A DNA stretch of 64,000 bases from assembly GCA_049115575.1 (NCBI GenBank), contig JAGDZU010000002.1, positions 620,001-684,000 on the forward strand, written 5' to 3'. Below are positions 16,852 to 25,926 of this stretch, piece by piece. The notes under the pieces were generated by a model, which saw only the letters and a list, made by a program, of their open reading frames with translations, was not told the DNA's origin and did no database searches. The stretch's first letter is position 1. Every line of letters starts with the position of its first letter. This stretch comes from JAHEKB01 sp049115575 (GTDB lineage: Bacteria > Bacteroidota > Bacteroidia > NS11-12g > UBA9320). Position numbers and translations under genes: made by a program.

Positions 16852-17787
16852 ATGTTGATTATGCCCTTATATTTGAGAAGGCTTTTGATTGACGAGAAAG
16901 AAATACAAACCATGTTATATCTCCTTGACGATTCGGATGAACGAATTGTTGAAGAGATACAAGAACGTATTAAGGAATACGGTAGCGAAGTAATTCCAAT
17001 CTTGGAAAAGGCCTGGCCTGTAGAGAGCAATTCAAAACGCCTAGAGCGGATATTACAGCTGATTAAGGAGATTAATGCCAAAGTATTATGTGAAGAACTC
17101 ACCCTTTGGAAAAAAACAGAAGAGCAAGACTTGCTTGATGGAGTCCTTATCATAGACAAGCTCTATAATCCACTTGTAGATAAGCAATTAATTGAGAATC
17201 AATTAGACAAAATAAAACTAGATGCCTGGTTAGAACTGAAGTATGATCTCACCTCTTTTGAGAAGATCAAAATTCTCAATTACATCATGTTCGATACACA
17301 TCAATTTAAAGGAGAGACAGACAATTATCACAGCAGCAAGAATTCATTTTTAAGTTTTGTTTTAGAGTCAAAGAAAGGCAACCCAGTTTCTCTGGCAGTA
17401 ATCTACGCCATTATAGCACAACGTTTGAATATTCCTGTTTACGGAGTGAATCTACCTCAACATTTTGTGTTGGGCTATGTAAAAGATTTAGATTGGCAAA
17501 TCCTAAGTAAATTCAACGATGACGCCGAAGATGAAGACTTGGAAGGAAGCGAAGTTCTTTTCTATATCAACCCTTTCAATAGTGGTCTCATCTTTTCTAA
17601 AGAAAACATTATTCAATTTCTTAACCAGCTAAAAATTGAAGTCAAAGACAGCTATTTCACAGTTTGCAGCAATTTAGACATCCTAAAGAGAATCCTCAGA
17701 AACCTACTCAACTCATATGAGAAAGAGAAGAATGAGCAAAAACTTGCTGTAGTTAATGAAATGATGCAGATACTCTCTAAAGAGTAA
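16852..17787 (+). CDS. SirB1-like transglutaminase-fold protein
   Basis: A 311-residue protein whose middle (about residues 165-205) reads SKKGNPVSLAVIYAIIAQRL and then NIPVYGVNLPQHFVLGYV, the signature of the SirB1/transglutaminase-like family (usually R-x-GNPISLA and NLPGHFLV). The cysteine of true transglutaminases is absent in the GNPVSLA segment, which suggests a non-enzymatic or altered role. The N-terminal 150 residues are helical and may be a HEAT-like repeat region. It is cytoplasmic, with no signal. The start is ATG 16852, with ATG 16861 as an alternative. It converges on the polyamine pair, which ends one base later. The function is unknown. Confidence 0.75.
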   Translation: MLIMPLYLRRLLIDEKEIQTMLYLLDDSDERIVEEIQERIKEYGSEVIPILEKAWPVESNSKRLERILQLIKEINAKVLCEELTLWKKTEEQDLLDGVLIIDKLYNPLVDKQLIENQLDKIKLDAWLELKYDLTSFEKIKILNYIMFDTHQFKGETDNYHSSKNSFLSFVLESKKGNPVSLAVIYAIIAQRLNIPVYGVNLPQHFVLGYVKDLDWQILSKFNDDAEDEDLEGSEVLFYINPFNSGLIFSKENIIQFLNQLKIEVKDSYFTVCSNLDILKRILRNLLNSYEKEKNEQKLAVVNEMMQILSKE

Positions 17788-18753
17788 TTACCAACCTAAA
17801 ACTTTCGCAAATATGAGTGGCGCAACTATGGTTGCATCTGATTCTATAATGAATTTTGGTGTATCTACAGAAAGCTTACCCCAAGTGATTTTTTCATTTG
17901 GAATGGCCCCTGAATAGGAACCATAACTGGTAGTAGAATCTGAGATTTGACAAAAGTAAGACCAGAGTTCTGTCTGAATTTCTAGGTCTTGTTCAAGCAT
18001 TGGCACCACACATATCGGAAAATCGCCTGCAATTCCACCTCCAATCTGAAAGAATCCAATTTTTACTTCTTCCGTCTCTTCCTGATACCAATTGGCCAGG
18101 TAATTCATATACTCTATTCCACTTTTAACGGTAGAAACTTTAAGTTCTTGCTTGAGACAGTAGGAAGAAAATATATTGCCCAAAGTACTGTCTTCCCAAC
18201 CCGGAACAACCATAGGGAGGTTTTTCTCTGCAGCCGCTAACAACCAGCTATCCTCAGGTGGGATTTGGTAGTATTCCTCCAAATCTTTATTTAAAAGCAA
18301 TTGATAAAGGTATTCATGAGGGAAGTAACGCTCTTCCTTTTCCTCGGCATTACGCCAGACCTCAAAGATCTTTGATTGAATACGTCTAAATGCCTCCTCT
18401 TCAGGTATGCAAGTGTCCGTTACCCTATTCAATCCAGAATTCAACAACTCTTGCTCGTGTTCTGGAGTTAGATCTCTATAGGTTGGAATGCGCTGATAAT
18501 GTTTGTGTGCCACCAGGTTCATCACATCTTCTTCTAAATTGGCACCAGTACATGAAATTGCATGTATTTTATCTTGCCTTATCATTTCGGCCAGGATTTT
18601 ACCCAATTCGGCCGTACTCATTGCACCAGCGAGGGTTACCATCATTTTATTTCCCTGTTCTATCTGATCAATATATTCATCGGCGGCATCTACCAAGGTT
18701 GCCGCATTGAAATGTAAAAAGTAATGGTCTATAAAATTGCTAATTGGTTTCAT
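17788..18753 (-). CDS. Deoxyhypusine-synthase-like protein (probable polyamine enzyme)
   Basis: A 321-residue member of the deoxyhypusine synthase family: MVTLAGAMSTAELGKILAEM and SCTGANLEEDVMNLVAH near the N terminus, IGGGIAGDFPI in the middle, and ITWGKLSVDTPKF near the C terminus. The last holds Lys293, the position of the lysine that forms the enzyme-butylimine intermediate in eukaryotic DHS. Bacteria have no eIF5A, and bacterial homologues are thought to move an aminobutyl group between polyamines (for example to homospermidine). The ATG overlaps the stop of the arginine decarboxylase gene by four bases, which supports a shared polyamine pathway. The exact substrate is open. Confidence 0.85.
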   Translation of the reverse strand: MKPISNFIDHYFLHFNAATLVDAADEYIDQIEQGNKMMVTLAGAMSTAELGKILAEMIRQDKIHAISCTGANLEEDVMNLVAHKHYQRIPTYRDLTPEHEQELLNSGLNRVTDTCIPEEEAFRRIQSKIFEVWRNAEEKEERYFPHEYLYQLLLNKDLEEYYQIPPEDSWLLAAAEKNLPMVVPGWEDSTLGNIFSSYCLKQELKVSTVKSGIEYMNYLANWYQEETEEVKIGFFQIGGGIAGDFPICVVPMLEQDLEIQTELWSYFCQISDSTTSYGSYSGAIPNEKITWGKLSVDTPKFIIESDATIVAPLIFAKVLGW

Positions 18754-20168
18754 GAGATCTGATATCCTAAATGTTTGAGCATGTCATTTGAGTTCTGTTC
18801 TTCGGCTATAAGTTCATCTTGTAGATTACCATGGGCGTCTTTGCTTATACGTATCCTCTTTGGAGCAGGTAGCAGACAATGCTTAATTCCACCATCTCCA
18901 CTTAGACTATCTTGATAAGCTCCTGTATTAAAAAAGCAGATGTACAATTTATCTTCTGGATCAATTTCTGGTAGATAGATGGCATTAACATGCTGCTCCG
19001 AATTGTAATAATCATCGCTATCACAAGTAAGGCCGCCTAGAAGCACTCGCTCGTATTTATTATTCCATCTATTTAAAGGAAGCATAATAAAGCGTTCGTT
19101 AATGGCCCACGAATCGGGAAGCGTGGTCATAAAAGAACCGTCTATCATATTCCAGCGCTCTCTGTCATTCTGTTGTTTCTGATCCAGTATTGAGTATATA
19201 ACACCGCCACTTTCACCAACCGTGAAACTGCCAAACTCAGTAAAGATATTGGGTTCTGGAATATTCTGTTGATCACAGTGGTTTTTAATCTGACCTACAA
19301 TTTCCTTCACCATGTATTCATAGTCGTAGTCAAAATTCAACGAGCGTTTGATTGGAAACCCTCCTCCTATATTTAGATGCTCCAACTCATTACACACTTT
19401 CTTGAGTTGGGTGTATACCGTAGTGCATTTGAGCAATTCGTTCCAATAGTAGGCGGTATCTCGTATTCCCGTATTAATGAAGAAATGAAGCATGTTTAAC
19501 TCTATGTTCTCCATTTTGCTAATGTGTTCCTCATAGAACGGAACTATTGATTTATAACCAATTCCCAATCTAGAGGTATAAAATTCAAACTTTGGTTCTT
19601 CTTCAGAAGCAATACGAATTCCAATCTTAATTTTGGATTTGGCTCGTTGATTTAGTTCTTCTAGCTCCTTCATATTGTCTAGTATCACTAAGATATTCTC
19701 AAAACCCATTTCAATAAGACTAAAAATTCGGTCTAAATAGGCCTTGGTCTTATAGCCATTACAGATGATATAAATTTTCTTGCTGAGCTTGCCTTGATTG
19801 AATAATTGGAGAATAATGTCTAAATCAAATGCAGAGGAAGTTTCTAAGTGTACCTCGTTTCTAATAGCTTCTTCTACTACATGGCTAAAGTGAGAACTTT
19901 TGGTACAATAACAATAGTGATATTTTCCTCTGTATTGATGGTTATCAAATGCAGATTTGAACCATGATCTGGCTCTTTGGATGTTTTCAGAAATCTTTGG
20001 GAGGTAAGTAAACCTCAAAGGTGTTCCGTATTTCTTAGCTAGGGATTTGAGTTCAATACCCTCATATAACAAATCTCCATTTGTACTGACGTCGAATTCA
20101 CTTTTAGGAAATTCAAATGTTTGACTAATCAGTTCTATGTATTTATTCTTCAAAGCCGGATCTCTCAT
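18750..20168 (-). CDS. speA: Arginine decarboxylase, fold III PLP enzyme
   Basis: A PLP-dependent decarboxylase of the alanine-racemase fold, 472 residues from ATG 20168; a longer frame to 20183 would need TTG. The PLP lysine fits Lys90 in YHYCYCTKSSHFSHV, the glycine loop is HLNIGGGFPIKR, and the C-terminal active-site motif is GLTCDSDDYYN, the Cys-Asp pair typical of ornithine/arginine decarboxylases. Sequence style matches the arginine decarboxylase common in Bacteroidota, which makes agmatine, but substrate choice between arginine and related diamino acids cannot be proven here. It is translationally coupled to the deoxyhypusine-synthase-like gene. No agmatinase or agmatine deiminase lies in the window. 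Confidence 0.85.
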   Translation of the reverse strand: MRDPALKNKYIELISQTFEFPKSEFDVSTNGDLLYEGIELKSLAKKYGTPLRFTYLPKISENIQRARSWFKSAFDNHQYRGKYHYCYCTKSSHFSHVVEEAIRNEVHLETSSAFDLDIILQLFNQGKLSKKIYIICNGYKTKAYLDRIFSLIEMGFENILVILDNMKELEELNQRAKSKIKIGIRIASEEEPKFEFYTSRLGIGYKSIVPFYEEHISKMENIELNMLHFFINTGIRDTAYYWNELLKCTTVYTQLKKVCNELEHLNIGGGFPIKRSLNFDYDYEYMVKEIVGQIKNHCDQQNIPEPNIFTEFGSFTVGESGGVIYSILDQKQQNDRERWNMIDGSFMTTLPDSWAINERFIMLPLNRWNNKYERVLLGGLTCDSDDYYNSEQHVNAIYLPEIDPEDKLYICFFNTGAYQDSLSGDGGIKHCLLPAPKRIRISKDAHGNLQDELIAEEQNSNDMLKHLGYQIS

Positions 20169-20262
20169 GCAAATAAATACCAATAGGAACAGTCAAATTG
20201 ATTTTTTTTTAAGATGCGTAAAAAAGGATAGTAGGAGGTAGAGCTAGTTCCGTTGAGATAGC

Positions 20263-20270
20263 TAATTTTG
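20263..20270 (+). promoter_or_regulatory. -7 box TAATTTTG at uvrA
   Basis: An exact TAnnTTTG match that overlaps the only standard uvrA start candidate (TTG 20268-20270). Transcription would begin about six bases later, inside the frame. No convincing -33 TTTG is seen. Confidence 0.45.
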
Positions 20271-23141
20271 CGGATTCTCAAAAACAGGCTTATCAACTCA
20301 GAAACAGAACAAATCAAGATTAAAGGTGCAAGAGAGCACAATCTCAAGAATGTGAACTTAGACATACCGAGGCACAAACTTGTAGTGTTCACAGGTTTGA
20401 GTGGTAGTGGTAAATCCAGCCTGGCTTTTGATACCATTTTTGCCGAAGGACAAAGGCGGTATATGGAAACTTTTAGTGCTTACGCAAGACAGTTTGTTGG
20501 AGATATGAAGCGCCCAGACGTAGACAAGATTGAAGGTCTGAGTCCGGTTATTTCCATTGAGCAGAAAACGGTAAGTAAAAATCCGAGAAGTACTGTTGGT
20601 ACCATTACTGAAGTATATGATTTTCTGAGGTTATTGTATGCCAGAGCTGGGGAAGCCTATTCCTATCTCAGTGGTAATAGGATGAAGCGCTTTACAGAAC
20701 AGGAAATTATAGACACTGTAAACTCAAAATTTAGCCTGAGTAATATAGTAGTTTTAACTCCTTTGATAAAGGGAAGAAAAGGTCATTACAGAGAGTTATT
20801 TGAGCAATATAGAAAAAGAGGATATACCAAAGTATATGTAGATGGGGAGTTACTAGATTTAGAACCCGCCATGCAAGTGGATCGCTATAAGATTCACGAT
20901 ATTGACTTGGTCATTGATAGAATTAGCCCGGAAGATGCAGGCAGTCATAGAATTACCGAATCTGTCCGTTCAGCTCTGAAGTTAGGTAAAGGGGTCATGA
21001 GTATCTTGGATCCTAATACTAAGGAAAAAACACATTTCAGCAAGTTTATGATGGACGTAGAAACAGGTCTGTCATATAATGAAGCGCAACCTAATTTATT
21101 CTCTTTCAATTCCCCATATGGGGCTTGTCCGAGCTGCGATGGATTAGGTACAGTAACAGATGTTCTTAAGGAACACATCATCCCAAATCCAAAGTTGAGT
21201 ATAAATAAGGGAGGTCTTGCACCTTTAGGTGAAGCCAAAGACAACTGGACATTTACTCAATTAAAGGCCATGGCTAAGAAATGGAAGTTTTCTATGGCCA
21301 AACCTATTGAAGACCTCAGTGATGAGATAGTTGAAGCGATATTGAGGGGCACAGAGGAAAAATTTGAAGTAGAGTATAAAAACTCATCTGGCTATACTCA
21401 GCATTTTGAAACTAGATTTAAAGGAATCATTCCAAGTTTGATGAATGCCTATATGGAGAAAAGCAGTGGGCCGCTTGCGCGATGGGCAGACGAGTTTATG
21501 ACTATTATCCCATGCGAGGAATGCAAGCAAGGTAGGCTAAATAAAGAGGCATTGTCTTACAAAATTGGAGGTTTGAATATTGCAGAATTAGCCAATCGCA
21601 GTATTGGAGATTTACATACCTGGTTAATTGATATAGAAGAGAAACTCAGTGAAAGACAGCTCAGAATTGGAAGAGAGGTTTTAAAAGAGGTGCGAGAGCG
21701 AGTTCAATTCTTGGTAGATGTTGGACTGTCGTATTTAAGCTTAAATAATCCAGCGAGAACACTTTCTGGGGGTGAAGCCCAACGAATTAGGCTCGCAACA
21801 CAGATTGGCTCTCAACTGGAAGAGGTGCTTTATATACTAGATGAACCTAGCATTGGACTACATCAAAGAGACAATCACAGATTGATTAATTCCTTAAAGG
21901 ATTTAAGAGATTTAGGGAATTCTGTGATAGTAGTGGAACACGACAAGGACATGATAGTGGAGAGTGATTTTGTGGTGGACATTGGTCCTAAGGCAGGTAA
22001 GGATGGAGGTGAGATAGTGGCAAGTGGTCCCTGGCAAGAAATTAAAGATCAAGGCACTATGACCGCCGATTTTCTTGGAGGGCACAGAAGCATAGCCATC
22101 CCAAGCAAAAGGAGGCGAGGGAATAAATCCAAAATTGAGTTGAGTGGATGCTCGGGCAACAACCTTAAGAATGTAAAAGTTAGCTTTCCCTTGGGAAGAT
22201 TGATTGCAGTGACTGGTGTTTCTGGTAGCGGTAAGTCGAGTTTGATTAATGAAACTCTACACCCCATATTATCCCAGTTCGTTTATAGGTCTCATAAAAA
22301 GCCTTTGCCATTCAAGAACATTAAGGGTATAAACAATATAGACAAGGTAATTACTATTGATCAATCCCCAATTGGAAGAACACCGAGATCAAACCCAGCG
22401 ACCTATGTTGGATTTTTCAGCGACATCAGAAACTTATTTGCAGAAATACCCGAGGCAAAGATTAGGGGATATAAACCCGGTCGCTTTAGTTTCAATGTTA
22501 AAGGTGGTAGATGTGAAACTTGTGGTGGAGGTGGTCAGAAAGTGATTGAAATGAATTTCCTTCCAGACGTACTGGTGGATTGTGAAACTTGTCAGGGCAA
22601 AAGATATAACAGGGAGACTTTAGAAATTAGATATAGAGCAAAATCCATTAGCGATGTGTTGAACATGACGGTTCATGAAGCGGTTGAGTTCTTTGAATCC
22701 ATCCCCTCTATTTATAGAAAGATCAAAGCACTCAGAGATGTGGGATTGGGATATATCACTTTAGGTCAGAGCTCCACAACATTGTCCGGAGGAGAGGCCC
22801 AAAGGGTAAAGCTCGCTTCAGAGCTTTCTAAAATAAGTACAGGCAAGACATTTTATATACTGGATGAGCCAACGACTGGCTTGCATTTCGAAGACATTGA
22901 TCAACTTCTTAATGTCCTAAATTCTTTGGTAGATCTTGGCAATACCGTGCTAGTGATTGAACACAATATGGATGTAATCAAAGTGGCGGATTGGATTATA
23001 GATCTTGGGCCAGAAGGTGGTTCAGGGGGAGGTGAGGTATTGAATGCCGGTACTCCAGAAAAAATTGTTGCAGACGATATTGGCTATACGGCTAAATTCC
23101 TCAAGGAAGAACTCGAGCAAGGAAAAGCTCAATCCTTATAA
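20268..23141 (+). CDS. uvrA: Excinuclease ABC subunit A
   Basis: This is the damage-recognition ATPase of nucleotide excision repair, which works with UvrB. It has two ABC ATPase modules: Walker A GLSGSGKSSLAFDT (about residue 43) and GVSGSGKSSLINET (about 650), with signatures LSGGEAQRIRLATQIG and LSGGEAQRVKLASELS. Zinc-finger cysteines are present in GACPSCDGLG, IPCEECKQGR and GGRCETCGGGG with CETCQGKRYN. The protein has up to 957 residues, a normal size. The start is uncertain: an in-frame TAG lies at 20259 and there is no ATG before the conserved IKIKGAREHNLKNV, so TTG 20268 or a non-ATG codon within the next 45 bases must be used. It overlaps the end of lptD by six bases. Confidence 0.95.
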   Translation: MRILKNRLINSETEQIKIKGAREHNLKNVNLDIPRHKLVVFTGLSGSGKSSLAFDTIFAEGQRRYMETFSAYARQFVGDMKRPDVDKIEGLSPVISIEQKTVSKNPRSTVGTITEVYDFLRLLYARAGEAYSYLSGNRMKRFTEQEIIDTVNSKFSLSNIVVLTPLIKGRKGHYRELFEQYRKRGYTKVYVDGELLDLEPAMQVDRYKIHDIDLVIDRISPEDAGSHRITESVRSALKLGKGVMSILDPNTKEKTHFSKFMMDVETGLSYNEAQPNLFSFNSPYGACPSCDGLGTVTDVLKEHIIPNPKLSINKGGLAPLGEAKDNWTFTQLKAMAKKWKFSMAKPIEDLSDEIVEAILRGTEEKFEVEYKNSSGYTQHFETRFKGIIPSLMNAYMEKSSGPLARWADEFMTIIPCEECKQGRLNKEALSYKIGGLNIAELANRSIGDLHTWLIDIEEKLSERQLRIGREVLKEVRERVQFLVDVGLSYLSLNNPARTLSGGEAQRIRLATQIGSQLEEVLYILDEPSIGLHQRDNHRLINSLKDLRDLGNSVIVVEHDKDMIVESDFVVDIGPKAGKDGGEIVASGPWQEIKDQGTMTADFLGGHRSIAIPSKRRRGNKSKIELSGCSGNNLKNVKVSFPLGRLIAVTGVSGSGKSSLINETLHPILSQFVYRSHKKPLPFKNIKGINNIDKVITIDQSPIGRTPRSNPATYVGFFSDIRNLFAEIPEAKIRGYKPGRFSFNVKGGRCETCGGGGQKVIEMNFLPDVLVDCETCQGKRYNRETLEIRYRAKSISDVLNMTVHEAVEFFESIPSIYRKIKALRDVGLGYITLGQSSTTLSGGEAQRVKLASELSKISTGKTFYILDEPTTGLHFEDIDQLLNVLNSLVDLGNTVLVIEHNMDVIKVADWIIDLGPEGGSGGGEVLNAGTPEKIVADDIGYTAKFLKEELEQGKAQSL

Positions 23142-25706
23142 ATCCCACCAGCTTCTTCTTCTGTTGAGTTTAAGATCTTGTAGAGTGCTGGATTTTACCT
23201 TTAGGGAGAATTCAAAAGATTGGCGAATAATTGGAAACCAGCTAAAACTGAATTCCCAACAGTGTAAGTTTCTATAAAAATCAAATGAAGTTAGCGCAAG
23301 TGATTTTGTAGAGATATCATAACCCGTTTTCATTCCAATTTTCCAGTTCTCTGTGATTGATAGATCCCCATCTATTGTTATCAATTGTTCAATTTTCTTA
23401 TCGCCGTAAAAGGGGTTGGTTGTAACCAGACTATAATTCAAATTCAAGCTCCAAGGAATATTAAAGTCTATATAATCACCTAAATTATTATTGATAAACT
23501 CTAAATCATCTTGATTCACATTAGAATTGTCTTTTTTCTTAAATGCCTGCGGGTTCAGGTTAGTGGAAATTGTTAATCTGTTGGAACTTAAACGTGCCAA
23601 TCTATTTCTGGTGCTCCAGAGGTATTCATTCACCTTTCTAATAATACCTCCAGTAGAATCGTAGTGATATGGGTCTAAAGTTCCATTGAACACTATTCTT
23701 ATCTTGTTCAAAATGGTGGTGTTGCCACTTAAACTAATGTTTCTTAGATTGATGGAATCGGCGAGAAAATTATATCCGGTGGAGATATTAAAGCTTTCTA
23801 CAAGTTTTATCTTTTTAATACCTCCATTGGCTGTGTCTTTAGCCGTGCGCACTTTCATTTCTAAATTATTCCCCAATGCAAAATTTATAGCACCTTGGGC
23901 AGCAGATCTGGGTCTACCAAGTATGCCCGCCTCATATATGCTGAACTCGTCTATAGTTCCTGCAGTGTCTACCTGAACAGAGAAATATCCATTGGCCTCG
24001 CCAGTGCTAAAGTCAGGATTCCAACTCGCTCCAATTCTGGGTCTCATCACATGTCTTATGGCTCTGAGCTTCCCTTTCTTAAATTCCTTATATCCATAGA
24101 GTATGGTTGAAATGCTGATAGAGGTGGAGTATTCATGAACTCTACTGAACCCTGGAATGGTATTATCTGTTTTAACTGTGCTGTCTGTTGGGTCCCAAGT
24201 CTTGCTGGTAGTTTTAAAATACCAATACTCTTTAAATTGAAAACTCGGACTAAGAGTCAACCATTTTAGAGCCTTAAATGATGTGTTCAATGGAATGGAG
24301 TGAGTTACACCATTATTAAAGCTGTCTAATGCTTCTCTTTTGAAAAGGCTTTCTTCTTTAACCTTTAGTTCATTTCTAAAGTTTCCTGCATAGGAGAAAC
24401 CAAAATTTCTAACAAAGCTTCTCAACGTTTTATTACCTATAACAGCCTTGGAAAAAGGCATTTGTCTGCCAAGGTTGGCAGTGAATTCTGGCAATGTTAA
24501 ATCCACATCTTTCCTTGATAGGTCTTGATAAATGTTGGAAGTAACAGACAAATTCAACTTGTTGTTGAATAGTGATTTGCCATAATTAATACTCGATGTA
24601 GAGGTGGTACTAATAATGTCGTTATAGTTAATTGTGTTGTTTTTGAGATAATTGCTGGTAACAAAATTCACGTTGGCACCAAAGGAACTGCCAGGTTTGG
24701 CCTTGGCATCTTGGGTATAACTCCACCTTACTTTAATATCGTTAGATACAGAATAGGAAGATGGAATTTCCGGTTCTCCAACCTCATTAAGATTATAGCT
24801 TATGCTAAAATTCCCTCGGTATTTATACCTCTTATTATATGTGCTGTTGGCGGAAATACCCCAGCTACCTCTAAAATAGTAATCGCCTTTAACTTGGAGG
24901 TCAATGTAATCGTTAATAGGAAAGTAATAACCTAAACCTCTTAAGTAGAAGCCCCTATCGGGTGATTCACCAAAACTGGGAAATATAAGACCATGTGCCT
25001 TTTTTTCTGGTATTGGAAAAAAACCAAAAGGAACAAACAAAGGAGTACTAATATTTTCAATGACCAAATGAGCAGGGCCAGTTACAATTTGCTTTTTGGG
25101 TATGACCTTTATTTTGTTGGATTGTATGTAGAAATGTGGGTCGGGTAGATTACAAGTTGTAAAGCGTGCTCTTTTAACATAAATGTTTTCTAGGCTATCT
25201 CTTAGCACCTTATCTCCATGTATGTAGCCATCCTTTTCTGTAGTAAGCACACCCATGGAAAGCCCCTTTCTGCTTTCAAAATTGTACTTCATGGTATCTG
25301 CTTCATACACCTTTCCGTCGTCTGTAAATTGAGGTCTACCCACATAACGATTGTTAGAATCATTGACTATACCTGTTGCGTAGAGTGTTTTTGATCTGAA
25401 ATCAACCTCTATATAGTCGGCTTCAAGCCTGATATCTTGAAAAGTAATCCAGGCATTACCATATAATCTGGCTTTTTGCTCTTTCATGCCAAAGACTATA
25501 GAATCTTTGGCCTCGTATTCCACTATATCTTCTAAAGCTGATTTGTTATGGGCTAAAGAAATTTGCAGAGAGTCTTTTTGTGTACTGTCTTTTACAATAC
25601 CTAAGGGTCTTTGTTCTAGACTGTCTTGAATTTGCGCTTGACTAGAATTGAAAACCAAACCCAAGGTAATTCCTAAACATAAGCGAATCATGTTGGTCTT
25701 AAACAT
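23136..25706 (-). CDS. lptD: LptD-like LPS assembly outer membrane protein
   Basis: A protein of about 856 residues of the Bacteroidota LptD type, which inserts lipopolysaccharide into the outer leaflet. After a signal peptide ending near NSSQAQ, an OstA/LptA-like beta-jellyroll follows (ARLYGNAWITFQDIRLEADY, LYATGIVNDSNNRYVGRPQF). Then come the family segments TCNLPDPHFYIQSNKIKVIP and FFPIPEKKAHGLIFPSFGES, and a long C-terminal beta-barrel ending in aromatic-rich strands. I choose ATG 25706; ATG 25691 also gives a good signal peptide, while the longer frame to 25745 starts with TTG. It is divergent from the MCE-family gene. Confidence 0.88.
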   Translation of the reverse strand: MFKTNMIRLCLGITLGLVFNSSQAQIQDSLEQRPLGIVKDSTQKDSLQISLAHNKSALEDIVEYEAKDSIVFGMKEQKARLYGNAWITFQDIRLEADYIEVDFRSKTLYATGIVNDSNNRYVGRPQFTDDGKVYEADTMKYNFESRKGLSMGVLTTEKDGYIHGDKVLRDSLENIYVKRARFTTCNLPDPHFYIQSNKIKVIPKKQIVTGPAHLVIENISTPLFVPFGFFPIPEKKAHGLIFPSFGESPDRGFYLRGLGYYFPINDYIDLQVKGDYYFRGSWGISANSTYNKRYKYRGNFSISYNLNEVGEPEIPSSYSVSNDIKVRWSYTQDAKAKPGSSFGANVNFVTSNYLKNNTINYNDIISTTSTSSINYGKSLFNNKLNLSVTSNIYQDLSRKDVDLTLPEFTANLGRQMPFSKAVIGNKTLRSFVRNFGFSYAGNFRNELKVKEESLFKREALDSFNNGVTHSIPLNTSFKALKWLTLSPSFQFKEYWYFKTTSKTWDPTDSTVKTDNTIPGFSRVHEYSTSISISTILYGYKEFKKGKLRAIRHVMRPRIGASWNPDFSTGEANGYFSVQVDTAGTIDEFSIYEAGILGRPRSAAQGAINFALGNNLEMKVRTAKDTANGGIKKIKLVESFNISTGYNFLADSINLRNISLSGNTTILNKIRIVFNGTLDPYHYDSTGGIIRKVNEYLWSTRNRLARLSSNRLTISTNLNPQAFKKKDNSNVNQDDLEFINNNLGDYIDFNIPWSLNLNYSLVTTNPFYGDKKIEQLITIDGDLSITENWKIGMKTGYDISTKSLALTSFDFYRNLHCWEFSFSWFPIIRQSFEFSLKVKSSTLQDLKLNRRRSWWDL

Positions 25707-25895
25707 ATAGGGTATTCGACTGTATATTTCTACAAAGTCTTTCAAGCTTTATCGGTGTTGAAACTCTTGCAAATGAACGCTTTAATTCTCTCAATTGCCT
25801 AACATTTAGTCGTAGTAATGGCACAATAGAACGTTAGATTGGACGTTGTATTTTGTCTGATGATAAAAGCCACGTGAAAATGGTGCTCTGAATCT

Positions 25896-25903
25896 TATAT
25901 TTG
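25896..25903 (+). promoter_or_regulatory. -7 box TATATTTG upstream of the MCE-family gene
   Basis: An exact TAnnTTTG match 23 bases before the ATG at 25927, suitable for a short leader. No clear -33 element. Confidence 0.45.
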
Positions 25904-25926
25904 AAGCCCAAAGGAAAAATCAAAAA

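Noticed and set aside
23686..24935. Several plus-strand frames of 70-96 codons
   Set aside because: They lie antisense to lptD, which has a full, family-consistent sequence; they have no domain and no promoter.
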